Part shown: positions 11,150-21,989 of the stretch, in pieces
Layout: every line of letters begins with the position of its first letter
How positions within the stretch are numbered: the first letter of the stretch is position 1
Assembly (NCBI GenBank): GCA_032719365.1
Contig: CM064868.1
Location: forward strand, 74,649,266-74,713,265
Length of the DNA: 64,000 nt
Direction of reading: 5' to 3'
Source of the DNA: Prinsepia uniflora
Taxonomy: Eukaryota; Streptophyta; Magnoliopsida; Rosales; Rosaceae
Position numbers and translations under genes: made by a program
Notes under the pieces: model-generated
Databases searched by the model: none
The model's input: only the letters and a program-made list of their open reading frames with translations
Told to the model about the DNA's origin: nothing

Positions 11150-14100
11150 CTAATAGAAACCTTGCCGGAAAGCCTTGTGGGCCAATGACCGTGGTCCAGA
11201 ATGATTTCCGCAAATACCGGCGTGGATTTCCTCGAGAATGGCTCTGCCTGCCTCCGGGACGAGACACCTCAGGAGGGGCAAAGTGAAGCCCCGTTTGTAG
11301 AGTTGGTCGTTGATGAGTGTATAGCGGGCTGCCCGTCTCCGGACCTTTTTGGCCTCGATCTTGTCAAAAGGAAGAGTTCCGTCTGCGAGGAATCTAATCA
11401 GTGGGACCGTCCATGTGCAGCCAGTGTTGATGGCGTAGACTGCCGAGCCTTGTGTACTGGGTTGATCCAGAATTTCGATCAGTACACTTCGACTCTGCTT
11501 CTCATCGAGGGAGGATGCGAGCCGGGCCAGAGCGTCGGCATGGCTGTTTTTGGAGCGTGGAATCCGAGTGATAGCGTAGCTGCGGAAACTACATAGAAGG
11601 GACTTTGCCAGTGCTCTGTACGCTGCCATGGAAGAGTCTTTCGCCTCATAGGCGTTGTTGATCTGCTTGACGATGAGCTGTGAATCGCTGAAGATCATGA
11701 CCTGTTCTGCCTCCATGGTTTTAGCGAGGCGGAGCCTTGCAAGGAGGGCCTCATACTCGGCATTGTTGGAGGCCTTGAATTGGAAACGAAGGGCATACTC
11801 CATCCGGACCTTGTCCGGTGTGGTGAGGACAAGTCCGGCTCCGGACCCGTTGTGGCAAGCCGACCCGTCGACATAAAGGAGCCAGGTTGGCCGGGTGGGG
11901 TCGAGTTGGGGGTTCTCTTCATCCAAAGTATGTGTTATGGACAGAGGGGAAGGTGGTGGGACCTCAGCTGCGGCCGTTGCTGGGACGTAGGAGAACTCAG
12001 AGATAAAGTCCGTCATGGCTTGTCCTTTCTCGGCAGTGCGGGGAATGAAGGTGATGTCGAATTCGCTGAGTACTATTGCCCATTTGAGTAAGCGGCCCGA
12101 AGTTTCGGGCTTCTGAAGCACTTGCCGGAGTGGTCTGTCGGTTAAGACGATGATAGAATGAGCCTGGAAGTATGGCCTGAGCTTCCGGGCAGACATGATG
12201 AGGGCGAAATCGAGCTTCTCTAAGTCAGAGTATCTTGTCTCGGCGTCCTGCAAAGCCTTGCTGACGTAATACGCCGGATGTTCGTCGCCGTCCCTACGCT
12301 TGACCAAAACTGAACTTGTGGCAGAGGCGGAGACAGATAGATACATGTAAAGGGTTTCCCCGGTGTCTGGTCTTGCTAGCAGCGGCGCTTTTCCCATGTA
12401 TTCCTTGAGTTCAGTGAAGGCCTTGGTGCATTCCTCGGTCCAGGTGATGTGTTTGGACCTGCCCTTTAGGGCTTTGAAGAAAGGCACGCACCTGTCCGTG
12501 GCTTTGGAGATGAAGCGTGTAAGGGCTGTGACTCGGCCCGTTAAGCTTTGCACTTCTTTCTGGGTTCGTGGGGGCTCCATATCGATTAGGGCCTTGATTT
12601 TTTCCGGGTTGGCCTCGATACCCCTCTGGCTAATCATGAAACCCAGGAATTTTCCAGAGCTGACTCCGAACAAGCACTTTGCCGGATTTAACCTCATCCG
12701 ATACCGTTTGAGGACGTCGAACATTCGCGAGAGATTGGGGATGTGTAGGTCAGCCGATTTACTCTTGACGAGCATTTCGTCGACGTAAACCTCCATTGTT
12801 TTCCCAATCTGGTCGGCGAACATGAAGTTCACCAGGCGCTGGTAAGTGGCCCCAGCGTTTTTGAGTCCGAAAGGCATGACATTGTAGCAGTATAACCCCT
12901 GATCCGTCCGGAAGGTTGTGTGGATCTGATCTGCCGGATGCATAAAGATTTGGTTGTAGCCTAAGTACGCATCCATAAAACTCAGGAGCTCATGTCCCGC
13001 CGTGGCATCGACCAGTTGGTCAATCTTGGGCAAAGGAAAACTGTCCTTGGGGCAGGCCTTGTTCAGGTCAGTAAAATAAATGCACATTCGCCACGCCCCA
13101 GAGGGTTTTTTGACGAGTACAACATTGGCAACCCAGGCAGCATAGACGGCCTTCCGGACAAAGTGGATGGTGCTGAGCTTGACGATCTCTGCCTTCATAG
13201 CTTCGGTCCTCTTAGCATCGTAGAGGCAACGTTTCTGTTCGACAGGCTTGTAGGTAGGATCGATACTGAACCGGTGGCAGATCACGTCGGTGGAGATGTC
13301 GGGCATGTCGGCGTACGACCAGGCAAAGACCTCAGAGTTGTCCCTTAAAAAACGGATCAGTTGTGAGCGCAGGTCGGGCGAAAGAGTTGTCCCAATCTTT
13401 ACCTTCCGGTCCGCAAAGTCGTGGGAGAGTATTATCTCCTCGACATCCTCAATAGGCTGTGGATGGTGTGTTGCCGAATGGTCCCGAGGATCTTCGATTG
13501 GTTCGGCCCGGATTTTCTGTGCGTCCCGAGGGCTCACGGGGTCAGCCTTGAACGCGGACTCTGATACTGCCATGGTCTCCTTCGGAGGTTGGATGAGGGT
13601 GACAGAATTGCAGGCCCTTGCAGCCATTTGGTCTCCTTTGACTTGACCAATCCCCATAGGGGTTGGGAACTTTACTAGCAGTAGGTGGGTGGAGACGACT
13701 GCCCTCATCTGGTTGAGTATTCCCCGCCCGAGAATGGCGTTGTAGGCCGCGGGACAGTCTACCACCAAGAAAGGTTCCAGTACGGTTGCCCTCCGTGGAT
13801 GTGTTCCGAGGGAGAGGGGGAGAGTAACCGTTCCATACGGGACGATGGAGTCCCCCGTGAAGCCAAAGAGCGGCGTAGGTGAGCGGTCCATACTTGCTTC
13901 TGGGATGCCCAATTGCTTGAAAGCTCGCATGAAAAGAACGTTGACCGAGCTTCCAGTGTCGACCATTCCCCGTTGTACGTCGTAGTTGGATATCTCAGCC
14001 ATAACGACAATGGGATCGTCGTGAGGGTACACGATCCCGCGCTCCCCCTCCTCGGAAAACGTGATCGGCTCCCAACCGAGTCGATTTGTTTTCTTGGCTC

Positions 14101-14626
14101 TTCCTTTCTCTATGCTGAAGAGCTGCTGGTTCTGTTTGGTGGCCCGTAGAAAGTTCTTCTTTGCCTGGTTGGAAGTGAGCGGGCAAGAAATTGATGGTCC
14201 TCCGGAGATCGTGTTGATCTGCGGGTTGCGAGGTGGAGGTGGAGCATGTTGAAGAAATTGGTTGATGTTCCCATCTCGGGCCAAGGCCTCCACCAAATCC
14301 CGGAATGCAATGCATTGGTAAATGCTATGGCCATTGTACTTGTGGTATTGGAAGTAAATTCCGGTGTCTTTGCCAAGCTTGCCCTTTGCTGGTGCCCACG
14401 TAGACTTTGGGATCATGTGTTCCACATTGAGGAGGACGTTTTCGTAGGGGGTATTGAGGATGGTATAGGTCTCGTACCTGGAGCGAGGAACTCGTTTTTC
14501 CCCGGTGTTTGATCGCTCCCCCTGTTGTCTTTCCTGGTGATTCGGGTTCTTATCCTTCTTCCCGGGGCTGTACAGATTGTTGCTGTGGGGGTAGTCTTTC
14601 CATTTTCCCCCATAGCTCTGTTGCCC
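11150..14626 (-). pseudogene. pol core: zinc-knuckle remnant, protease, RT, RNase H, archaeal-like RNase H, integrase N-terminus
   Basis: This is the longest open segment between stops (TAG 14627-14629 upstream, TAG 11150-11152 downstream). Counting from Met at 14425: degenerate zinc knuckle at 24-38 (H28, H33 and C38 present, F25 where Cys is expected); aspartic protease VDTGSS at D156; RT with MDAYLGYNQ (D485) and the catalytic box YVDE at 547-550 (12776-12787), where YVDD is expected; a degenerate Ty3-type RNase H at about 660-800; archaeal-like RNase H at ~848-972 with D853, NNAEYEAL, D914 and HADALA (D964); and integrase zinc residues H1068 and H1075. The second RNase H is typical of the Tat lineage. 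The D-to-E change in the RT box and a Tyr at 450 where Asp is expected suggest loss of function beyond the stops. Confidence 0.93.
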
Positions 14627-15430
14627 CTACTCATGTGGACACTGTGCCGAGCCCTGCTGTTCCGGGACGCTCGGTGGGTATGTTTTCACCGAGTCGGCCC
14701 GGGGGGATTGGTAGGCATTGGCAGCGTTGGACTTTTGGCTCAGCGCCTCAGCTTTGGCGTGGATCGCCGACTGTTTCATTATTTCATTATAAGTTGTCCA
14801 ACCTTGGGTGTGAGCTGCGTACCTGAAGGGGGAGTCTCGGAGGCCGCCCTTGAAGGCCGTGAAAGCTGGTCGATCATCCGTTTCCGCGCACCGAGAATAC
14901 TCATGACTGAATCTTGCTGCATACCGCTGCAACGACTCATGTTCACCTTGTTTAAGCTGGAAGAGGTCCTCGGCCGAGGACAAAAGGTCAGTCTGTATCA
15001 TGAACTGGTTCATGAAGGTGGAGGTGAGCTGTTCGAAAGAGTCGATGGACCTAGAATCCAGCTTGTAGAACCAATTGATCGCTGCCTCGGTCAGTGTGGA
15101 ACTGAAGATGAGGCACTGTTCCTCGTCGGCTAGGTTTTTGAGGGCGATGGCCGAGTAGAAGTTGTTCAGATGATTCCACGGGTCGTCCTTTCCGTTGTAA
15201 AGGGGAATTTTCAGGGGTTTAATCTCTTGGTTGATTCTTTCTGTGAAGGGGCCCGGGCTGGTTTTTGACCAGGCTGGTCTCGCTTCCCGGGCTGTCCCGG
15301 CCTCAAGTGTCCGGACTCGGTCCATGAGGTGCTGGACGAGCGAGTCGGTCTTGGACTGGTGTTTATCTCTGGGTGCTTGGTCGCGGTCGATCCTATATGA
15401 CCGGTCGGTGCCACCTCCGCTCGGCGGGCT
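14627..15430 (-). pseudogene. gag core (retrotransposon capsid domain)
   Basis: The in-frame segment between stops at 15431-15433 and 14627-14629 encodes a capsid-type domain with IPLYNGKDDPWNHLNNFYSA, the INWFYKL motif and HESLQRYAARFSHE, as in plant Retrotrans_gag (PF03732) proteins. It would form the virus-like particle shell around element RNA. Both flanking stops are TAG. Frame and similarity continue across them with no frameshift. Confidence 0.9.
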
Positions 15431-15838
15431 CTAGGATTCACTCCTTCTCGGACCGACCTGTCGTGACCGTTCGGTGTACGCCTGTTTGGGTATGCTCCGG
15501 GATATACTTCCCTTTTGACCGACCGGCCCAGACCGCTCGGTGTCCCGCAAGCGGGATCGTTCCTGAGGCTTGTCATTCTGCCGCCCGGCCTGCCCTGACC
15601 GCTCGGTGCCTCTTCGGCGGGTTGGTTCAGGGCGAGGAGGGAGCAGGAGGCCGAGGTGGGTTGACCGCTCGGTGTCACTGCGAGAGGACCTCGATGTTTG
15701 CCTCCCCCTGTCCGAGCGGTCGGTCCTGGTGCCAAGATGCCGAGCGGACTTGGCCGTGCTCTCGGCCTCCATGGACGAGTCGGTGACGGCGACAGGGTCC
15801 CCCGTTGAAAAAGTCCCGTGGCTGACATTTGGGCGGGA
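15431..15838 (-). pseudogene. gag linker rich in TERS repeats
   Basis: This in-frame segment between stops at 15839-15841 and 15431-15433 encodes an Arg/Ser-rich, probably disordered linker. Short repeats (DTERS, GTERSGQ, DTERSGP, YTERSRQVG) recur roughly every 20-25 residues. At DNA level the repeats show the same (a)ccgctcggtgt core, in reverse orientation, as the promoter array at 5634-5912. A separate frame at 15211-15828 is a shadow. Confidence 0.75.
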
Positions 15839-16402
15839 CTACCAAGCGGTTATGTTTCCTCGGTGGTGGTCTCCCTTTCCCACCTCCGACCGAGGGTTAG
15901 GTCGGCGTGATGGTTGTTCGTTGACCGATCGGTTCCGCCCTCCCTCGCTGAGGGCGTCTCGGGCGTCCCGGTAGATCCTGGTGTCACCGGGCTGACTGTC
16001 GGGGATGATCAACATCCGAGCCGGGTTTTTGCTCGGCTCGGCGTCCCCATGCCTTCCCTTACGCGGCTCGACGACCGCATGCTCTTTTCCTTTTTCCGCC
16101 AACCGGCGATTCTTCTCGGCACGCTCCGCGCACTCGGCCATTACATTGTCGGTCTCAGCTCTGCCGACGTGTGCTCGGTGGGAAGCGAGTTCTGCCTGTG
16201 CGACCCGTAGCTGTTCGGCCACCTCAGTGTATCGATCGTCGAGCACCTGGCACCTCGACTCGGCTTGGGTTCCCTTAGCCTTGACCTCGGCCATGTCACT
16301 CTGGAGTTTCTCGATTATCTGCAAGAAGTTAAGAGAGGGTTCTCCCCTGGTTCTGGGGCCTTGTTCGGGTGTGATTTCACCGAGATCGTGTTCGCCATGC
16401 AT
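15839..16402 (-). pseudogene. gag N-terminal region, coiled coil
   Basis: The ATG at 16400-16402 (MHGEHDLGEITPEQ) is the first in frame downstream of the primer-binding site. The frame stays open upstream into the LTR, so the start is a choice by position. Residues SLNFLQIIEKLQSDMAEVKA and the following ~80 residues form a charged coiled coil, and the segment ends at TAG 15839-15841. It lies about 85 nt downstream of the PBS, as expected for gag. Confidence 0.8.
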
Positions 16403-16486
16403 GTTCAGTGACGACGAGTTGTCTCTCGGTGTAACTGGTGGATGAGTCGTAACTCGGTCTAGTTGAGCGTGGGCAACCTTAGTCAG

Positions 16487-16506
16487 ATTCCCACAGACGG
16501 CGCCAA
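16487..16506 (-). other. Primer-binding site
   Basis: On the minus strand, two bases after the LTR end comes TTTGGCGCCGTCTGTGGGAA. TGGCGCCGT matches the complement of a plant tRNA-Asp 3' end over about nine bases, as I recall it. This fixes the element's orientation and the inner edge of the 5' LTR. Confidence 0.75.
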
Positions 16507-16508
16507 AC

Positions 16509-16812
16509 TGTTGAAGCATTAAATGTTCCAACTGTCGAGTACTCGTTGCCCAATCACCAAATGACGTGTGTCCCTCTTGTGACCTGTCAACTTAAGTGGA
16601 TTGCGGGTTTCCGTTAGTACGGGCACCGGTGTGGTGCCGGCCTAAGGCTCTCCGACGATCAAGTCAGTTACTTTCGTTCGTAAGAGGAAGCAGTAAATGG
16701 TAAGTTCGGTAGAGTAATTGTAATAGTAAAACTTAGTTACCTTTATTGGGAAATGTGTACCCTTTATGTATGGGTAGGTGGGATGTTCAATTCCCAAAGT
16801 TCCGATGTGGGA
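16509..16812 (-). repeat. 5' LTR of the Tat element, outer end incomplete
   Basis: It matches 4871-5174 without gaps, with five transitions. The outer end reads GTGGGA then TG, where the other copy has CA, so the terminal dinucleotide is either mutated or lost. Directly outside is a short non-family stretch and then LTR-family unit H at 16839. Confidence 0.9.
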
Positions 16813-17846
16813 TGTGGCACCGTCCGCCAATAACCTACTATAACGACCAGTCCCAAATTTACGGGATTAACTAAGGATTATCGCGACTAATCGGGGATTA
16901 GTCGAAGACTTTCTGACGGACGGTGTAAAGTGATGATTTCGCCCCTAGGAATGGAAAAAAAAGTTGACTTTTTATCTGGGTGGTCAAATGCATGAGGACC
17001 GAGGACAGTTACGTCGATCGAGACGTTACGAGTCTGTAGACAAGCGGCACGTCAAAATCGGACGTCGAACGAGGAAGTTACGGGTCACGGATGGTTTTGC
17101 GGACTATTTACAAAGACACGATTTATGAGACAAAGTTGTCAGTTGTCCTTTAGTGTAGGTCCAGATATTTTATCCAGGTCCTGTGGATGAGTGACAAGTG
17201 TCACTCATCTATTGACCATTGCTTTACATCCATGCATCCATCATTTTCATACTTCTTCTTCTTCATTCGACCTAAACCGTGAAACCCACAAACCTACAAC
17301 CCCAATCCCTTCCCCTCACCGGTTCTGAAATGAAAGATAGTGACATAGGGTGGCTGATAGACTAGGATATGGTGGAGAGGTGGCAGGACCGCCGTGGACG
17401 GCGGAGGAGTCGCGGGAAACAGGTAACATGTAACCCAGTTGTTGGAAAATCAATTTTGGACGATTGTTGAGGGTTCCTGACGATCCTAAGGTGTTTTAGG
17501 GAGTGAGACGACTCGATTGGGACTGGTTTCGAAGGCTGAGATGACCGGAGTTGGCCTGAAAACCAATTCAAAATTCACGACTATTGTTCACCGTTCGAAC
17601 ATGTATGATTTAGTTGGGTTTTCTCAATTTTCATTAGATGGATCCATTGTTTGGAATTGGACGATCATATAGGAACAAATTAAGATGAAAATGGTTGAGA
17701 AATAACGAAATGGTGGTCGGGTCAGGTCGCGGGTTTGTGCGACCAGGTTCAGAGGTTCCAGCTGGAGGTTAGGGATGATGACGTCAGCATACAGATGTCA
17801 TCATGTCAGACTGTCATGTTAGAGGTGGACCAGTAGTAGAGTGACA

Positions 17847-20467
17847 TGACAGGACCCACCCCGATCCCCCTGGAACCACAAGGGGACGTGCCCTGCTCCC
17901 GTCTGACACCCGAACAAACATTCCAATTTTAACCTTTAAAGTTCAAATGCATAAATATCCAAAATAAAGTCATACATAAAATCCGAATTCAAAAGATGTC
18001 AGACAAGGGATAATGTCCAAAAGTAAAAGTTTTGAGCAAGACTCTAAGCTATCCTGTGGGCTAACCTACCCAACAGGGGGTTCAGGTGCGCAGTGTAGAT
18101 CTATGCCTCTATCTCGGGATCCTCTTCTACCTCAGTAGCACGGCCTGGAGGGGTCAACAAAACATTAAGGGTGAGTGGGCCGAAACTCAAAGTTTATAAA
18201 ACAGTTCAACAATTAAAAACATATACTTTTACCCCTCCGTTTTCCAAACATGCATGCATTAGTATTTAAAACCATAAAATCATATAAGATACCGTAAGCC
18301 ATAAAATAAAACCATAAACATAACCTCAGCCACTGTACTGTACACCCCAACCCTGACATCCCAGATGTCCGATGTCCCTGACGTCCAATAAGGTCACAGT
18401 CCCAAGGCTACGGGTGCCACTCGGGGTCTCAATCCCGAGTCCAATCCCCGAACCCAGTCCGGGTCCGGCATCCCAGACGTCCAATCATAGCAATCCTGCT
18501 CCTGAGTCATCCTACGGTCCGGTCCCTCCGTAGAATGGCCCCTCGCAGGCAATGCGCCGTGACCACTCCGGGGTACCCACATCCGGAGGAGATAGTATCA
18601 CACGGGTGGATCTATACAGTGCAGTACCAAAGATCGACATCCACATACACAAATATATATATATATATAATCCAAAACAATACTTGAATTTCACCAGACG
18701 GGTCTCAAGCCAAACATCGTAAATCGTGCCATAGCCATAACTCAAGATAATCGAAACCTTTGCTTGATTCACACATATATGTATATTAGAAGTGAAAATA
18801 GTTATGCATGCAAGGGTTTAATGAAATCGGGCCCACTCACAGTACAATCCTGCTGCAAAACTGCGCGTATAACCTCGTCCGGGCACTATTGTACGATTCC
18901 TGTCAGTCCAAATCACACGTAAGGGTTACTACAAGTCCTTAACATTCAACCAACAAGTCCTAGACTGAAATCGGCCCGGGAAAGCCGCCCGAACACGCTT
19001 CCCGAGGCAATAGACCCTATTTTGACCAACGTAACTATCTCCGATCGACTCGAAAATTAGTTCAAAATGTTCACTAAATTGAAAGGATGAAAACTCAAGT
19101 TGACCGTGATCGGAGATGAGGCTTCACGCGCCCTCACGCGCCGCCCAAAGTGGCAGCGCGTGAAAGCCACGCGCCATGCACGGTAGCTACAGTGTCATCG
19201 TCCTTGTCCGAACGTCTGTTAAACGGGTCCCCAAACCCACGACTCAACCTGGCCAAATCCCCATCAATTCTCACTCGAATTCCTTCGTTTTTCCACCTAA
19301 GACCTTCCTTAGCCTTTTAATTTAAGTTCTCGTCCATTAATTAACCCCAACAAGCCCTAAATCGACCCTTCGACCCGTGATCAACCAAACGGGTCGACCG
19401 TCGTATCTCACTGGTTTCAACTCCACTACCAAATTAACTTAACCTGAAGCTTACTAGGACCTATGCGAACAATAAAACACAAACAATTTCACAAATCCTC
19501 ACTTGGAAGTCGTCGTCCTCAGGTCTGAAAATCCTTCGAAAATGGAACTTGGGTTCCTGGACAAACCGTGGTCGATTCACTTCAGGAGTGATATGGTCGA
19601 ACTCCAAATGGTGCCAAAAAGCTGTTTAGATCCTTGGTTTTGTTCCTCACACCTCACAAATCAAAACACGATTTTTCCCTCCAAATTTTCAGTTTCTCCA
19701 ATCTCTGTTTTCTCTCAAGTTTTCAGCCTTTCCTTAACAGAAATGATCCTCTCTCACTCCCTAACTCTCTGTTAATTGAACTGTGCAACCAACATCCGTG
19801 GGAATCCTTCAGTCCCACTCAGGAAATTGTTTCCCGCAAAACAGACCCAAACTCAATACAAAATGGTGCCCGTGCACTGTGGTCTGATTCAACCCACAAT
19901 CCTGTGTTTTCCATTGCCTCAAAACCATTAATCTAATCTCCTAACCAGCCACTGACCAGGTTAAACAAATCCTTGGTCAGAACAACCAAGCACGGTGGTG
20001 CAGGTCCCTGTTTTCCACGGTTTCAAACAGTACCTTACCATTTTGCCCTTCTGCACAAAATTACCAAAATACCCTTCTCTTTCTAGACCCGTAACTCAAC
20101 CGTCCGATGTCCGTTTTTAGCGTGCCGTCTGTCTACTAACTCAGGGCATCGAGACCTACCTAACGGTCCTCGAATTGTGTGAAAACTATTGGTCAATAAA
20201 AAGTCAAAATTTCCCCCTTTTCGTCTGAATTACGAAAATGCCCTTGAACTTCCGAACGTCATAACTTCTTCCCTGATCGTCGGAATTGGACTTGCCACCT
20301 GTCTATGCACTCATGACGTCCCGAACTACATCACGGTCATTGGTCAACGTCAGTTTGACCTACCAATAAAAAAGTCAACAATTTGACCATACTATTCACA
20401 GGGGTAAAAACGTCATTTCATTTATTATTTTACAATTTTACATTCCTCGAATTTCCGGGGCGTGACA
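17847..20467 (-). mobile_element. LTR-family unit I (solo-LTR-like), inside H
   Basis: On the plus strand it runs from TGACAGGACCC to GGGGCGTGACA, 2621 bp, in reverse orientation. The head subgroup (TGTCACGCCCCGG) resembles unit J. No clean 5-bp duplication is visible: flanks are TGACA and TGTAT, although ACATG occurs at both edges if the ends are shifted. Family modules are present in reverse: the GTCTGACA/TGTCAGAC stem (17901-17908 with 17997-18004) and the CACGCG cluster near 19118-19180. Small open frames inside are not conserved. Confidence 0.75.
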
Positions 20468-21255
20468 TGTATCATATGTTAGTGCCCAGTCAGTACTGAC
20501 ATGTTAGTGATGTGGACTAGTGAGCAGCTGACACGTGGCACTATCAGAACCTGTCATATGACGTCCGCGTTGACTTTGACCGTTGACTGGCTGACGTCAG
20601 CATTAACTTGTTGTCAGCGTTAAATTACGCGTGGGCACGAATTTTGAGGTGGGACCAGTATCATTTTAAAGGCTTCAACGATTCGGATCTGATGGTGGTG
20701 GTTTTTGGTCGATCGAAGATCGTTAGGTTGGTCAAATCGAGGTTTAAAGCCTCGGGACGCGTTCCCGGGCTAGTACTGTTCATGAGTTTAGGTTTGACCT
20801 TATAGAGTCCGTTAGTGACCGTTGGTGTGATTTGAACAGGTGCAGAAGTTCCGAAGATGGTAAATTAGCCCCGGATAAGATTATGGCATGTGTATCGAGG
20901 CGCAGTTAGGACAATCTGTGAGTGGACAGTTTTCTTTCAAAGCTCTGATTGCATGCAAATGTATATGTTTTCACTGGCTTTATGATATGATTTAGTATAA
21001 TTACGATTAGGATTCCAGTTGATTGATATATGTTGGATTTTAGGTGATATGCTTATATGTTGGGGTTCTATTTATGGTGGGTTTCAGTACAAACTATTTA
21101 TGGTTTCTAGTTCTTGATTTTATCATGGTTTTGGGAAACCGGGATTTTGGCAGGGTGCCTCGAAGTTAACTATTTTGGGTTGGTGCCATAGGACAACTAT
21201 TATAAGTTTATTGTCACATACTATATTATGTTATGTTCTGAATTGGATGACCTTA

Positions 21256-21428
21256 GGCGATTGGATCGCCCTATCCGGAGTTGGACTCCGTAGATCCCCA
21301 GAGATGGACTCGGATGTATACGGGGTGGACCCCACACGTACTGACGGGGTTGGACCTTGGAGTTCCCGTACTCTCCTACCGGTAGTGCATATGGGATGCT
21401 AGTTGGACTAGCCGCTGGTTGGACCAGC
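21256..21428 (+). repeat. Mini-hairpin array with TTGGA loops (unit H)
   Basis: Successive 4-5-bp stems enclose the same loop. They are GGCGA-ttgga-TCGCC (21256-21270), CGGAG-ttgga-CTCCG (21276-21290), GGGG-tgga-CCCC (21322-21333), GCTAG-ttgga-CTAGC (21398-21412) and GCTGG-ttgga-CCAGC (21414-21428). The loop is constant, while the stem sequence changes on both sides together. Confidence 0.85.
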
Positions 21429-21989
21429 ATGATGAGGTTTGACTTTGAGTTGGCTAGGCCAGTAATAGCAGGTTTGGTATGTACTTGAGTTAACAGTTTT
21501 ATAATGCTTTTATGTAAAGGTTTTCAAACGGTTTAGAGCCAACGATTTTTGCAGCCTGTAAGCCTATGGGCTTTTCATATGTATATGGTTTTGGGATTAG
21601 ATCACGGGGTTCTTACCTTAAAACTGTGGTTTTACTTGAAAGAAATGTTTGTTATTACACATGCATTATTTCTAAATCGGAGGGTTAACTGATGTGTTTC
21701 GCAAAGTGGTTTTCCAGTATTTGATTTTCTGTCTACTCACATTTTATTTTTGGTTTTGGCACCCTCCAAGTTGGTTGTGGATGCGGGTTGTTAGGAGGGT
21801 GAGGCATCACGGTGAGTGCGTACTCTATTTTGTCTAGTTAAATTACAGGAGTATCCTTGGTCTGACACGTGGATATGATATTTAGATGGGTTGTGAGGGT
21901 AAGTTGGTCATTTTAATAGAATGTGTCAGACGGGAGTACAACCTTCCCTAGTAATCTCGAAGGATTAGAAGGCAGAGTGTGTCACTTAC

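Larger units (their letters stand above)
4871..16812 (-). mobile_element. Ty3/gypsy Tat-lineage LTR retrotransposon with antisense extra gene, decayed
   Basis: Transcription orientation is minus: 5' LTR 16509-16812, PBS 16487-16506, gag-pol 16402-10178, satellite-like 3' region 9052-10082, antisense gene 6338-8908, 3' LTR 4871-5176. Tat-lineage assignment rests on two RNase H domains (a degenerate Ty3-type one followed by an intact-looking archaeal-like one), the extra ORF between pol and the 3' LTR, and tandem repeats in the 3' region; all three are known traits of that lineage. The internal region is much more GC-rich than its surroundings. The reading frame is never shifted, but six stops interrupt gag-pol and one interrupts the antisense gene. 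No target-site duplication is found (left flank AACCC, right flank TGTGG), so one end was probably lost by deletion. No clear polypurine tract is visible next to 5176. Confidence 0.93.
16839..21984 (+). mobile_element. LTR-family unit H (solo-LTR-like), split by unit I
   Basis: It starts TATAACGACCAGTCCC (the family TG start decayed to TA) and ends GTGTGTCA. Flanks are CCTAC (16834-16838) and CTTAC (21985-21989), a 5-bp duplication with one transition. Its own sequence is about 2.5 kb (16839-17846 and 20468-21984) and is non-coding. It contains the exon-like block 20840-20917, the TTGGA-loop hairpin array 21256-21428 and the GTCTGACAC/GTGTCAGAC stem (21860-21868 with 21923-21931). Confidence 0.75.

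Noticed and set aside
15211..15828. 205-residue minus-strand frame over the gag linker
   Set aside because: It is in a different frame from gag on both sides; the true frame continues through the in-frame stops.
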